NCBI RefSeq assembly: GCF_900240845.1
Contig: NZ_OERU01000003.1
Location: 42,301 to 106,300, forward strand
Length of the DNA: 64,000 nt
DNA from: Peptostreptococcus faecalis
GTDB lineage: Bacteria > Bacillota > Clostridia > Peptostreptococcales > Peptostreptococcaceae
Reading direction: 5' to 3'
The translations under genes and the position numbers were made by a program. This document shows, piece after piece, positions 18,945 to 28,677 of this stretch. The notes under the pieces were generated by a model. That model was not told where the DNA came from, ran no database searches, and saw nothing but the letters and a program-made list of their open reading frames with translations. Numbering within the stretch: position 1 is the first letter of the stretch; each line of letters opens with the position of its first letter.

Positions 18945-19324
18945 GTAAGCATATAGAGAAATCTGTATGTAGAGGTGAGAGAAATTCATCCAATACTACT
19001 TGAATTGCTGGAAACCCCTAAAGCTAGTAAAACTACAACATAGAGATGAAATATACTCAAGTGTGAATGTTGCGAAAGCAGAAAAAAATTACTAGATAAC
19101 ATAAGGTTAAATCCTAAGTGTTCTACAATAATGGGCAATCAGCAGGTAAGCTCCGAATAGGAGAAACTTCAACGACTATTCCTCTTGAGGGAAGTACACA
19201 CAAGCGTGTGGAAGTGGGTAGACCTTAACACGTAATGGTGAAGGATAAGATATAGTCTGTGCTTGCACGAAAGTGTAAGAAGTTCATAAGAGAACTGTAT
19301 AGATAGTAGCGAATCTATATGAAC
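18945..19324 (+). ncRNA. Group I intron ribozyme core of IStron 2
   Basis: Starts with the same GTAAGCATATAGAGAAATCT segment. P7 elements TTCAACGACTATT at 19168-19180 and AAGATATAGTC at 19247-19257. Ends in the same GAATCTATATGAAC as IStron 1. The peripheral region between differs by short gaps. Confidence 0.8.
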
Positions 19325-19442
19325 GAGACCTCAAAAATGATAAAGTACAAGGTTCAAGGCATTAGTCCAGAAAACTTTTACAAAAATATGGGCTTATTCA
19401 GTAAAATGCGGTACAATTGCCTTATAGAAAAGAGGTGAGAAA

Positions 19443-20693
19443 ATGTATTTAACTGTAAAGCAACAAGTAAAACAATTATCTAAGGAAGACTATAAAAATA
19501 TAAGAGAACTATCTCATGTAGCTAAAAACTTAGCAAATGAAGCTATATATAATATTCGTCAGTATTATTTTCAAGAAGGAGAATATTTGAACTACGAAAA
19601 AAATTATGTATTACTAAAAGATAGTGAAAACTATAAAAAACTAAATTCTAATATGGCACAACAAATATTAAAAGAAGTAGATGGTTCTTTTAAGTCCTTT
19701 TTCAGTCTTATTAAATTAGCTAAGAAAGGAAAGTATTCATTTAGAAATATTAAATTGCCAAAATATCTTCCAAAAGATGGATTTACGACACTTATTATAG
19801 GATTTGTTAGATTAAAGGGAAATCTTTTAACTATACCATATTCTAATCAATTTAAAAAAGAACATTCAACTGTTACTATAAAAATCCCACAAATTCTTTT
19901 AGATAAAAAGATAAAGGAGATAAGAATTATACCTAAAGCTAAAGCTAGGTTCTTTGAGATTCAATATACTTATGAAGTTGAGAAAGAACAAAGAAATTTA
20001 GACAAAAACAAAGCACTAGCAATAGATTTAGGAATTAATAATTTAGCTACTTGTGTGGTATCAACAGGTGAATCCTTCATAGTTGATGGGAGAAGGTTAA
20101 AATCTATAAATCAAGGATATAATAAGCAAAATGCAATATTACAAAGCATTAAAGATAATCAAAAATATGGGAAAAGACCTACAAATAGACAATATAGAAT
20201 TGCTGAAAAAAGAAATAATAAAGTCAATGATTATATGTCTAAAACAGCAAGGATAATAATTAATTATTGCCTTAAAAATAATATTGGAAAAATAGTTTGT
20301 GGGTATAATGAAACATTTCAAAGAAACAGTAAACTTGGCAGAATAAACAATCAAAACTTTACAAATATACCATTTGGTAAACTAAGAGAAAAGTTGGAGT
20401 ATCTATGTGAATTATATGGTATAGAGTTTAAAAAACAAGAAGAAAGTTATACTTCTAAAGCAAGTTTCTTTGATAATGATGAAATCCCAACATATAACAA
20501 TGATAATCCAAAAGAATATGTATTCTCTGGCAAAAGAGTAAAAAGAGGATTGTATAAAACAAAAAAAGGATTAATCTTAAATGCAGATGTAAATGGAGCG
20601 TTAAACATATTAAAGAAAAGTAACGTTGTACCCTTAGAAGGGTTATACACTAGAGGCGAACTGGACACGCCAATACGTATCAAAGTAGTTTAA
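19443..20693 (+). CDS. tnpB: TnpB nuclease of IStron 2, divergent clade
   Basis: 416 residues; ATG after AGAGGTGAG. RuvC residues Asp195 (AIDLGINN), Glu290 (GYNETF) and Asp382 (NADVNGALNI) are intact, with the EESYTSKASF motif. The Cys4 zinc finger of the IStron 1 protein is absent, as in the OrfB/IS1341 clade. The sequence is clearly not a close relative of the IStron 1 TnpB although the surrounding ribozyme is nearly identical, which indicates cargo replacement. Confidence 0.9.
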   Translation: MYLTVKQQVKQLSKEDYKNIRELSHVAKNLANEAIYNIRQYYFQEGEYLNYEKNYVLLKDSENYKKLNSNMAQQILKEVDGSFKSFFSLIKLAKKGKYSFRNIKLPKYLPKDGFTTLIIGFVRLKGNLLTIPYSNQFKKEHSTVTIKIPQILLDKKIKEIRIIPKAKARFFEIQYTYEVEKEQRNLDKNKALAIDLGINNLATCVVSTGESFIVDGRRLKSINQGYNKQNAILQSIKDNQKYGKRPTNRQYRIAEKRNNKVNDYMSKTARIIINYCLKNNIGKIVCGYNETFQRNSKLGRINNQNFTNIPFGKLREKLEYLCELYGIEFKKQEESYTSKASFFDNDEIPTYNNDNPKEYVFSGKRVKRGLYKTKKGLILNADVNGALNILKKSNVVPLEGLYTRGELDTPIRIKVV

Positions 20694-20764
20694 GCTATGG
20701 AGAACGTAAATAGGTTTAATTAATAAACCTTAGAACCCTGTGATTTTAATCATAGGAGGTTCAG
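20620..20764 (+). ncRNA. Predicted omega-RNA scaffold of IStron 2 (right end)
   Basis: Contains AGGTTTA-ATTAA-TAAACCT (20713-20731 area) and the right-end palindrome at 20737-20756, overlapping the end of tnpB. The guide would start at the first base of tape-measure exon 2. Boundaries are estimated. Confidence 0.5.
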
Positions 20765-23700
20765 GGTGGGTTAGATGCTCTTAATGCTTTTGCTGGAGGT
20801 TTAGATAAATTAGTAGGTTTTGCAGAAAAATATAATCTTCAACTACCTGTTATGGCATCAGGGCTAGGGATGTTAAAAAGTTCATTTAATGGGTTTAAGA
20901 CACCTATAAAAACGTGGGAAGAATTACTTGGGAACGATACTCCTAAGAAACATTCTAAAGCTACAAACAAACCGAAAATAACAGCAGATTCTTTCTCTAA
21001 ACCTAGAGATATAAAAGAACAAACAAATGCAGTAAATACATTGACTAAAGCTAATGATAAAAATACTCAATCTATAAGATCTAATGTCAAGGCAAGTGAA
21101 AGAACACCAGAACAAGCAAAAGCTGTTAGAAAAGAATTAGCATCTCAATTTAAGACTGTTGATTCATTAGGTAAAGCAAAAGAGAAAGATTTAGATATAA
21201 CTAAAAAAGGGATTTCAGCTAATATTAAGGCAGCCGAAAGTGCTAAACAACACAGAAAAGGGATATCTGGACAAGTCCAAGAACTTAAGTCTTTAAATAA
21301 AGTTAGTTCACAATCGTCCAAAATAGGTATAGGAGATAAAATCAGTGGAGTAACAAAAGGAATAGGTGGGGTAGCTAAAAATCTATTATCTGGTGTTGGA
21401 GGAATGTTAGCAACAGGTGCTTTATATGGTGGAGCTACTTTAGCTATATCTAAAGGATTAGAATATGGGTATAAAGGATACCAAAAGTTAACTAATGGTG
21501 TGAACATGTCTAGGCAAGCCCACATAGATAGAAGAAATGCCTTAGTAGGTGAGAACAAAGCTATTTCTTCAAATATAAACTTTTTACAAAACAATAAAAA
21601 AGAATATGATTCTTTAAGAAATAAACAAAAGCAGTTATCAAACACGCCATATGAGAATATGTCAGAATCGCAAAAGGCTGATATGGACAAATTAAAGGCA
21701 TATAATGAAAAAATTGCCGATATGTTCCCTAATATGGTTAAAGGTTATGATAAAGATGGAAACCCAATTGTGTCCATGAGTGCTAACGCAGATGGTCTGA
21801 TTAAAAGACTAAAAGTGGCACAAGAGTCAAAAGAAAGATTAATAAAACAAGAAAATCAAAGCATAGCAGACAAGAACTTAACTGAAATGACTAGGGGCGA
21901 GTCTATAGGTGATAGCATAATCGGTCGCATAAACAATAAAAACAAAAGCGTTTCAGATTATTACAAAAATCTAGCAAAACAAAGCATGAAAGATTATGCT
22001 TTTACAGATATGTCTAAGTTTTTACCAAAAAACAAAACACACAGCGATGCTTTGTTAGGTGATGATTCTTGGAAAAAAAGACAGGCAAAATGGAAAGAGG
22101 GCTACAATAGTTACAAAAAAGAAGTAGACAAAACCTATGGGGAACTAGCTAATGACATAGCTAAATATGACAAAGCTAACGCCCATAATGCATCAGTAGG
22201 GCAACAAAGCTTACTCGATTCTGGGAGATTTAAAAACTTAAAAAATTCTGCAAAAGAAGCAATCTCCGAAATGGGCTCTATGCTTACATGGGGTAAAATA
22301 AGCACGACAGATGGTGTAAGCTTTTTAAATAAATTAGGAGAAAATGCCGACCCGTCAAAAATACAAAATTGGACAAAACAATTAAATAAATTAAACGAAG
22401 CGTATAAGATGGATAAAGATAGGCAAACTTATCAGGCTGGCATAAAGAGCTTGGCTGATGAAATGGCTAAATCTACAAACGGAAGAGCAAAAGACTATAT
22501 CAAAATGCTTGAAGATGTTGATAGGGGATACGCTAATTTAGAAGAAAAAAGAACCGCAGATTATATGAAGAAGAAAGGTACTAAGTTTAGTGACTTAATG
22601 GAAGGTGGATCTAAAGGATCTTATGCTGACAAAGTTCAACAAGAAATAAGGGACATAATGTCAGCTGAACAACTTCTTATGAATGCAAGAACAACCGCCC
22701 AAAAGAAAAATGCTTTAAGTGAAATTGCTTCATATGATGGTTTAGGTTCTGGCGTTCAAAATTGGGCAAAAGCACTAAGTAATCAAAATGGTATTTCAGA
22801 TGCTAGTATGTCCGCTTTCTCTAAGGTGCTAGGAGCGATAGAGAATTATGACCCTAAAAATAAAAATGCCGCAAAAGACCTAAGTAATATAAAGAAAGCA
22901 CTTAATACTGGTGATATAAAAAATGGAATGAGTATCGCTGACGTACTCTCTCTCACTAAGGACGAATTAGAAGCGATAAGGAATATTGACCCTAATGGAA
23001 ATGCCGGTAATATATTTGAAAAAATGTTAACGGGTGGAGAACAGCTTAAAAATAGCTTGAAAAATGTTCAAGATTTTTATTCTAAAGGTGATAATAAGAT
23101 TGAACTAGAGGCTGAGGTTGCATTAAAGATAGCGGATGCTAACTTAAATACAAAGGAACTTGAAGGTCTAGAAAAAGCTGTCCAAAAAATAGAAGATAGT
23201 AAAAAGAATATGTTTCGAGGTGAAGGAGCAAAATATTTTTCAGGAACAAATGGGGATGTGAATAAGGCATATGAGAATATGTCTAAGACTGATGAGGGTG
23301 TTAAGTTTGCTATCCGCTCTGGTGCAAGTGAAGAAGTTAATAAGTATCGTGAGGGGGTTTCACGTTTAAGCGATAGCTATAACCAACTTAATAGTGAAAT
23401 GAAAAAAAGCATAGATTCTTTAAGTGGAAAGGAATTTAGTTCATATTTAGATACTTTTTCTAAACTTGACGATAAAATGAAATCGTTTGTAAAGAATAAT
23501 AATATAGTTTCAGAAAGTGGTATCAAGGCTGCAAGTGGTCTTTATGATATTGGTAAAAGTACCGGTCTTTCAGATATTCAATCTGAAACAATGGTAAAAG
23601 TAGTGATAAGTACAGTGGGGGAAGAAGGGGCGTCTAGAGTTAAATCATATTTAGACAGTTTGCCAGCTGAAAAAAGAGTAAATGTAACAGCACAGCTAAG

Positions 23701-26700
23701 TGGTGAAAATGGTGAAGGATTCGCACAAGGGTATGACGCTTTAATGCAACATTTCAATGGTGACACTAAACTTGTCCAAAAAGTAGCTTTTGAATTAGAA
23801 AATCAAGGACAAGGGGATCTTATTTCACAACTGAGACCGGACAATTTAAAGGAAACTTTAAAGGTAAAAGCTGAGATAGATATAGATAATATGGATGGTT
23901 TTTCGGGAAAAGAACTTCCTCCAAAAAAACAAAGAGTAGAGATTGAAGAAAGCGAAACAAGTGGTTCAAAAGAATTACCACCAAAGAAACAGAAGGTTAC
24001 ACCCGAAATTGCAACAGACGCTTTAAATGGTGGATTTGCAGGACTAAACGCTCACTTGCCACCTATTAAACAAAAGGTAGAAATTGAACAACCAGCACCA
24101 CCAGCTCCAATTGAGGCTGCACCATACATATTCCAAAAACCAGTAATTCCTCAACCAGACCCACCTCAAGTCGGGCCTATAGCGGCACCACAAGTTGAAA
24201 CGCCAGTTACACCTGAACCAACTCTGCCGGCAATGCCAGCTTTACCGGCGCCACAAATGCAGGCACCTACAATGCCAGTACCAATTATGCCAGTCTTACC
24301 TGTGTTCCCCGCTCCGATAGTAGGAACACCAATCATTCCAAAACCTACATTACCTAGTATGGGGACAATACCTGCACCAAAAATAGGTATGCCAACTGTG
24401 CCTAAACCATCTTTACCAAAGATGGATACTATAGCTGCACCAAAGGTTAATACACCTAAGGTTCCAGCACCAACAATGCCTAAAGTCGAACCAATAAAAA
24501 TAAGTATTCCTTCGGTAAAAGTCCCAGATGTAAAAGGGCAATTAGCTAAGATACCTAAAAGCACAACGGCTACAGTTAGGGTAATAGACAATGCATCGGG
24601 GCCGGCAAGAGCAGCTGCGGGTGCTGTTAGATCATTCCCTACTGGAACAAGAGTAGCGACATTAATTACAAAATATGTAACTCAAGGTTCACCAGGTGGT
24701 GGTGGAGGGAAAGGTGGAGGAAAGTCTCTTGATATTAAAAGAGATGAAATAGACTCTAAATTAGAAAAACTTAAAAAGTTAAAGAACTCTAATTATTTCA
24801 ATCTTAAAGATCTTTCCATCTTTAGAAAAAAGAATACTCAACTTAATCCTCTAGCAACAGCACCAGTAATGGGAGCAGTAGCAACAAGTGATGGTTCTAT
24901 GTCTACACCAATTGGTGGTTATATAGGTGGAACAGCTTCACCTATGGATGAAGACATCGTGTCTTTAGTTAATGAATTCAAGAATAGAACTCTCAAAGGA
25001 TTTGACTATAAAGGAATTACAGCTTTAGATAGACTGAGTTATTCCTTAAAGGAAATACAATTTGGATTAAAAGAAGATATTAATCTTCTTCATGAAATGG
25101 AAAGAGCAGTTAATAGAGTAAATAATTCTATTAAAAGAATAGACTTAAATATGCAAAGAGCTCGTGGCTCTGAAAAAGTGTCTATGCTTTTCCTTCAGAA
25201 CGACCAAATAAGAGAATCAATAAGACGTTCTCAAGCACATCGAGCGGCATTAGTAGTAGAAAGAGATGCATATAGAAATATGTTGAGGACTGAAGGGTTC
25301 AAATTTACACCAGACGGAACTCTGACAGCAAACTATTACGCTCAAATGGCTAAATATAAAGAGCGTGATTTAGCTATCGAAAAAGAATTAGAGAAGTTAA
25401 AAGATGGCAAAGGCGCTGATAGCAAGAGAAAGAAACTTGAAGAAGAAAAGAAAGAAATTGAAAGAAAAAGAAAAACACTTGATGAATACGAGAAAACAGT
25501 AGATAAAATTGTTGATGTGGATTATGGAATTAAAGAACATGAAGTGAAGATAGATAATAATGTTGATGAGGTTGAAAAATTAAGGATTTCTGCATGGAAA
25601 GAAAATTATGAGGCCGCAACAAAAATTATGGATTCTGCTATAAAAGCAATAAATAATTCACTAGATATATATTCTATTAAGTTTAAATATGCTTTTGGTA
25701 TGGATAGATTAAATATCTTAGACGCACAAACATCCAAATATAGAGAGATGAATACAGTTATCGAAAGTAATATTAATACCTTAAATAACTTAAAATCAAA
25801 TCTACAAGGACGTTTAGAAAAACATGGGTTTACTTTTAATGGAGATAACATCTCAAATTATCAGACACACATGGCACAGCTTAAAGATACTTCCACTCTA
25901 TATGAAGATATTAAAAGTTTAGCATCTCAATATTTCGACATTGTTGAAAGCAAAATTCCAGATTATAATAAGAAAATGGAAGAAATGAACCAAAAGGTTA
26001 AAGACAATGCGAAACAAAAGCTTGAAGACACTAAAACGATAGAAGATAAAATTACTAGCATGTTAAAGAAACAGGCTGATGAAAGAATAAAAGCTATCGA
26101 GAAGGAAAGTAAAGCTAGAGAAGATGCTATAAAGAAAAAGAAAGATGAATATAATGAGGCTAGAAAAGAAGCTGATTATCAAGATGATTACCAAAAGAAA
26201 TTAAAGGAAATTGAAAAACTTGAGAAAAAGCGTGATATATATACAAAAGATACTAGCCAAAAAGGGCAAAAAGAACTTCAAAAAATAAATGAAGAACTAG
26301 AAAAGAAAGTAGAAGAACTTCAGAAAAGCGTTGAAAAACACGTGGATGATAAAGTAAATAAGATATATGATGATGAGTCTAAAAGATTAGCTGATGAATT
26401 GAAAGAACTTAAAGAAAAAAGAGATGAGGAATATACTGACGCTGAATTATTGAAAAAAGCTCAAGAGGCTATACAATCGGGGCAATTTACTGATTGGGAT
26501 GGTAATGTGAAAGATCTTCAAACAGCGTTGATAGATTATATGAATGAGTTTGAAGGCGGATTATCAGCAACAGGAGCTTTAATTCAAGCAGAACTAATCG
26601 CCAAATTAAAGGTGGCTAATGATACAATAGCAAGTTTTAAGGAAAATCTCGACATACTTGGAGTAGGTGATTATAATTTAGGTGGTTACATACAGCATTC

Positions 26701-26875
26701 TAAATATAATGAGTTAGAAGATAGAAGAAAAGAATCTACCAACAACATTACCTATAACAAGTCTTTAGTAGAAATCCAAGGCAATGTAGATACTGGAACA
26801 TATGAGAAGATACTTGCTGAAGTTCAAAAATATATAAAACAGCACGAAAGAGATTTAAGAAGCAATATAAGATAA
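20765..26875 (+). CDS. Tape measure protein, exon 2
   Basis: 2036 residues (721-2756 of the spliced protein). Begins GGLDALNAFAGGLDKLVGF, still hydrophobic TP901-like sequence, then a hydrophobic segment around 21380-21470 and long helical stretches. Residues about 1767-1990 are a proline-rich repeat region (LPPKKQ and P-A-P units, nt 23905-24560), followed by a Gly-rich hinge near 24690. Residues about 2266-2606 are a highly charged coiled coil. No peptidase or transglycosylase motif was seen. The in-frame ATG at 20852 is not a true start: coding runs continuously from 20765. Confidence 0.88.
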   Translation, partial: GGLDALNAFAGGLDKLVGFAEKYNLQLPVMASGLGMLKSSFNGFKTPIKTWEELLGNDTPKKHSKATNKPKITADSFSKPRDIKEQTNAVNTLTKANDKNTQSIRSNVKASERTPEQAKAVRKELASQFKTVDSLGKAKEKDLDITKKGISANIKAAESAKQHRKGISGQVQELKSLNKVSSQSSKIGIGDKISGVTKGIGGVAKNLLSGVGGMLATGALYGGATLAISKGLEYGYKGYQKLTNGVNMSRQAHIDRRNALVGENKAISSNINFLQNNKKEYDSLRNKQKQLSNTPYENMSESQKADMDKLKAYNEKIADMFPNMVKGYDKDGNPIVSMSANADGLIKRLKVAQESKERLIKQENQSIADKNLTEMTRGESIGDSIIGRINNKNKSVSDYYKNLAKQSMKDYAFTDMSKFLPKNKTHSDALLGDDSWKKRQAKWKEGYNSYKKEVDKTYGELANDIAKYDKANAHNASVGQQSLLDSGRFKNLKNSAKEAISEMGSMLTWGKISTTDGVSFLNKLGENADPSKIQNWTKQLNKLNEAYKMDKDRQTYQAGIKSLADEMAKSTNGRAKDYIKMLEDVDRGYANLEEKRTADYMKKKGTKFSDLMEGGSKGSYADKVQQEIRDIMSAEQLLMNARTTAQKKNALSEIASYDGLGSGVQNWAKALSNQNGISDASMSAFSKVLGAIENYDPKNKNAAKDLSNIKKALNTGDIKNGMSIADVLSLTKDELEAIRNIDPNGNAGNIFEKMLTGGEQLKNSLKNVQDFYSKGDNKIELEAEVALKIADANLNTKELEGLEKAVQKIEDSKKNMFRGEGAKYFSGTNGDVNKAYENMSKTDEGVKFAIRSGASEEVNKYREGVSRLSDSYNQLNSEMKKSIDSLSGKEFSSYLDTFSKLDDKMKSFVKNNNIVSESGIKAASGLYDIGKSTGLSDIQSETMVKVVISTVGEEGASRVKSYLDSLPAEKRVNVTAQLSGENGEGFAQGYDALMQHFNGDTKLVQKVAFELENQGQGDLISQLRPDNLKETLKVKAEIDIDNMDGFSGKELPPKKQRVEIEESETSGSKELPPKKQKVTPEIATDALNGGFAGLNAHLPPIKQKVEIEQPAPPAPIEAAPYIFQKPVIPQPDPPQVGPIAAPQVETPVTPEPTLPAMPALPAPQMQAPTMPVPIMPVLPVFPAPIVGTPIIPKPTLPSMGTIPAPKIGMPTVPKPSLPKMDTIAAPKVNTPKVPAPTMPKVEPIKISIPSVKVPDVKGQLAKIPKSTTATVRVIDNASGPARAAAGAVRSFPTGTRVATLITKYVTQGSPGGGGGKGGGKSLDIKRDEIDSKLEKLKKLKNSNYFNLKDLSIFRKKNTQLNPLATAPVMGAVATSDGSMSTPIGGYIGGTASPMDEDIVSLVNEFKNRTLKGFDYKGITALDRLSYSLKEIQFGLKEDINLLHEMERAVNRVNNSIKRIDLNMQRARGSEKVSMLFLQNDQIRESIRRSQAHRAALVVERDAYRNMLRTEGFKFTPDGTLTANYYAQMAKYKERDLAIEKELEKLKDGKGADSKRKKLEEEKKEIERKRKTLDEYEKTVDKIVDVDYGIKEHEVKIDNNVDEVEKLRISAWKENYEAATKIMDSAIKAINNSLDIYSIKFKYAFGMDRLNILDAQTSKYREMNTVIESNINTLNNLKSNLQGRLEKHGFTFNGDNISNYQTHMAQLKDTSTLYEDIKSLASQYFDIVESKIPDYNKKMEEMNQKVKDNAKQKLEDTKTIEDKITSMLKKQADERIKAIEKESKAREDAIKKKKDEYNEARKEADYQDDYQKKLKEIEKLEKKRDIYTKDTSQKGQKELQKINEELEKKVEELQKSVEKHVDDKVNKIYDDESKRLADELKELKEKRDEEYTDAELLKKAQEAIQSGQFTDWDGNVKDLQTALIDYMNEFEGGLSATGALIQAELIAKLKVANDTIASFKENLDILGVGDYNLGGYIQHSKYNELEDRRKESTNNITYNKSLVEIQGNVDTGTYEKILAEVQKYIKQHERDLRSNIR

Positions 26876-26893
26876 CTCAATAGTAAAAAATAG

Positions 26894-26919
26894 AGCGAGG
26901 GTTAATGCCTTCGCTTTTT
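26894..26919 (+). terminator. Intrinsic terminator after the tape-measure gene
   Basis: AGCGAGG / CCTTCGCT stem with one G-U pair, followed by T5. Confidence 0.75.
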
Positions 26920-26941
26920 CTATTGGAAAGGAGGAACGATT

Positions 26942-28663
26942 ATAAAAAGAAATATCTACCTAGACTCAGCAAAAAATAAATATACCGTTCATTTATCAAC
27001 CATAAGCGGAAGATATTTAGGGCAAATTCCTTCAAATGCAATTACTGAGATATCTAGAAATGTGGGTGAACATTCTGTAATACAATTAAAGATACCTAAG
27101 TATTATTTAGATATTTTTAGTCAAACAGAGAAAATATATCCTCTTTTTAAAGAAATAAAAAATGAAAGAAGAATAATCTTGAATGAAAATGAAGTCTTTC
27201 TGATAAAATCGATTGAGACGCAAAATGAACAAGTCTTAGAATTAGAAGCAAAAACAAGTGAAATAAGACTTGCTGAAATAGATGTAGAATTAGAAGATTG
27301 TGGGCTATCTTTTTTTCAAGAAGATGAAGAAAGTGAAATATTAAGTTTAGATAAATACCTATATCAAGAATCTGGTTGGAAATTAGGCGAAGTCACAGAC
27401 TTGGTTAAATATGAACCAGGCACCGAAACCGAAAGAGTTAGATGGATAGAGAATGTAGAAAAGAAATGGTATGACTTTATCACAAAAGACTTATGTGAAA
27501 GTTTCGATTGCATGGTTTCTTTTGATTCGTGGAACAAGACAATTGACTTTTTTAAGGAAGAAGAATTGGTAGATGAAATAGGTTTATATCTTTCAAAAGA
27601 CAATTACATAAAATCATTGGAAAGAGAATATGATTCAGACAAAATTGTTACACGTTTAAAAGTTGTAGGAAATGATGAAATGGATATAATAGGTTCTGTT
27701 TGTACAGGTGAACCATACATAGAAGATTATACATATTTCCTTGAAAATGATGAGATGACGGAAGAATTAATAGAAGCTTTAAAAAAATACTATGAGATTG
27801 TAATTGAAAGAGAAAAGATATGGAAAAGATATGTTGATGAAAGAGTGAAAAAACTTGAAGAAAAAAGAATACTTGGTTCAGAACATATTGATCTAGAGGC
27901 TCAAATCACAGCATTAGAAGATATATTAGAAGAGTATGAAAGACCACCTGGTGAAGATAAAGTAAGGGCGGCTGAAATAATATCTAAGATAACAAAACTT
28001 AGAGATAGAAAATCTCTTGTAATAAGTTCCATAGAGTTCTTAGAGGAAGAACTAAAAGCTCTAGAAGGGTCTATAAATAATATAATAACTCTCTGCAAGA
28101 AACCAACAGCGACTGACAATGAAGGAAACCTTATTTTTACAAAAGAACTTTTAGAAGAATTAATGAACTATAACTACACAGAAATCTATAAAAATGATTC
28201 CTTTTTAACTGAAAATGTAGGTGAATTAATTGAATTAGCAAAGCGTAAGTTGAGAGAAAAAAGCTATCCAACGAGAAAGTGGGATATAGATGTTGTTAAT
28301 TTTTTAGAAAGATTGAATCCTTTAAATAGATTAAATTGGAATGGACAGATGTCTTTAGGTGATTTAGTCATTCTGTATGATAGGGAAAATGATACTGAAG
28401 AGTTTATATATTTTACTGGATATTCTCATAAAGTTAGGTCAAACGAGTTATCTATAAAATTATCTAATAAAAAAACAGTAAAAGAAGATGGTATAACTAT
28501 AGCTGATTACTTAACTCAGGCTAAAAACGCAATGAGGGCAATAGATGCTAAAAAATATTTATTTATTCAACAAAAATATAATAGGTTAAATCTTCCAAAG
28601 GAATATATACCTAAGTATAAAGAAAAAGAAAGAGATAGACCAGAGGGAATAATAATTGACTAA
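26942..28663 (+). CDS. Tail-associated baseplate hub protein (Tal/prophage tail endopeptidase-like)
   Basis: 573 residues if started at ATA 26942 (ATT 26939 is the other option), right behind AAAGGAGG (26927-26934). Coding upstream of the first canonical start (GTG 27062) is clear: RNIYLDSAKNKYTVHLS and GRYLGQIPSNAITEISR match the conserved N-terminus of phage minor structural (Tal) proteins, which form the tail-tip hub. The central part is coiled coil (KKLEEKRILGSEHIDLEAQ); the C-terminus is beta-rich. No ATG, GTG or TTG exists in the first 40 codons. Confidence 0.78.
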   Translation: MKRNIYLDSAKNKYTVHLSTISGRYLGQIPSNAITEISRNVGEHSVIQLKIPKYYLDIFSQTEKIYPLFKEIKNERRIILNENEVFLIKSIETQNEQVLELEAKTSEIRLAEIDVELEDCGLSFFQEDEESEILSLDKYLYQESGWKLGEVTDLVKYEPGTETERVRWIENVEKKWYDFITKDLCESFDCMVSFDSWNKTIDFFKEEELVDEIGLYLSKDNYIKSLEREYDSDKIVTRLKVVGNDEMDIIGSVCTGEPYIEDYTYFLENDEMTEELIEALKKYYEIVIEREKIWKRYVDERVKKLEEKRILGSEHIDLEAQITALEDILEEYERPPGEDKVRAAEIISKITKLRDRKSLVISSIEFLEEELKALEGSINNIITLCKKPTATDNEGNLIFTKELLEELMNYNYTEIYKNDSFLTENVGELIELAKRKLREKSYPTRKWDIDVVNFLERLNPLNRLNWNGQMSLGDLVILYDRENDTEEFIYFTGYSHKVRSNELSIKLSNKKTVKEDGITIADYLTQAKNAMRAIDAKKYLFIQQKYNRLNLPKEYIPKYKEKERDRPEGIIID

Positions 28664-28677
28664 AGGAGGTGTTTTGA

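Larger units (their letters stand above)
18870..20764 (+). mobile_element. IStron 2: group I intron with tnpB only
   Basis: Carries the same ribozyme as IStron 1 but no tnpA, and a TnpB of another clade. Subterminal hairpins are at 18898-18917 and 20737-20756 (GTGATTTTAATCAT core, each with one G-U pair). The 5' exon ends TTTAT; GTAAA sequences at 18925 and 18938 could pair with it to give the U-G pair required at a group I 5' splice site. The intron would end in G20764. Non-autonomous for transposition unless TnpA acts in trans. Confidence 0.85.

Noticed and set aside
20852..20854. ATG as start of a separate 2007-residue protein
   Set aside because: No SD, and coding extends 29 codons upstream to the splice point.
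24166..24591. 141-residue minus-strand frame rich in Gly/Val/Ile
   Set aside because: Mirror image of the proline-rich part of the tape measure; no SD and the composition is the complement of Pro codons.
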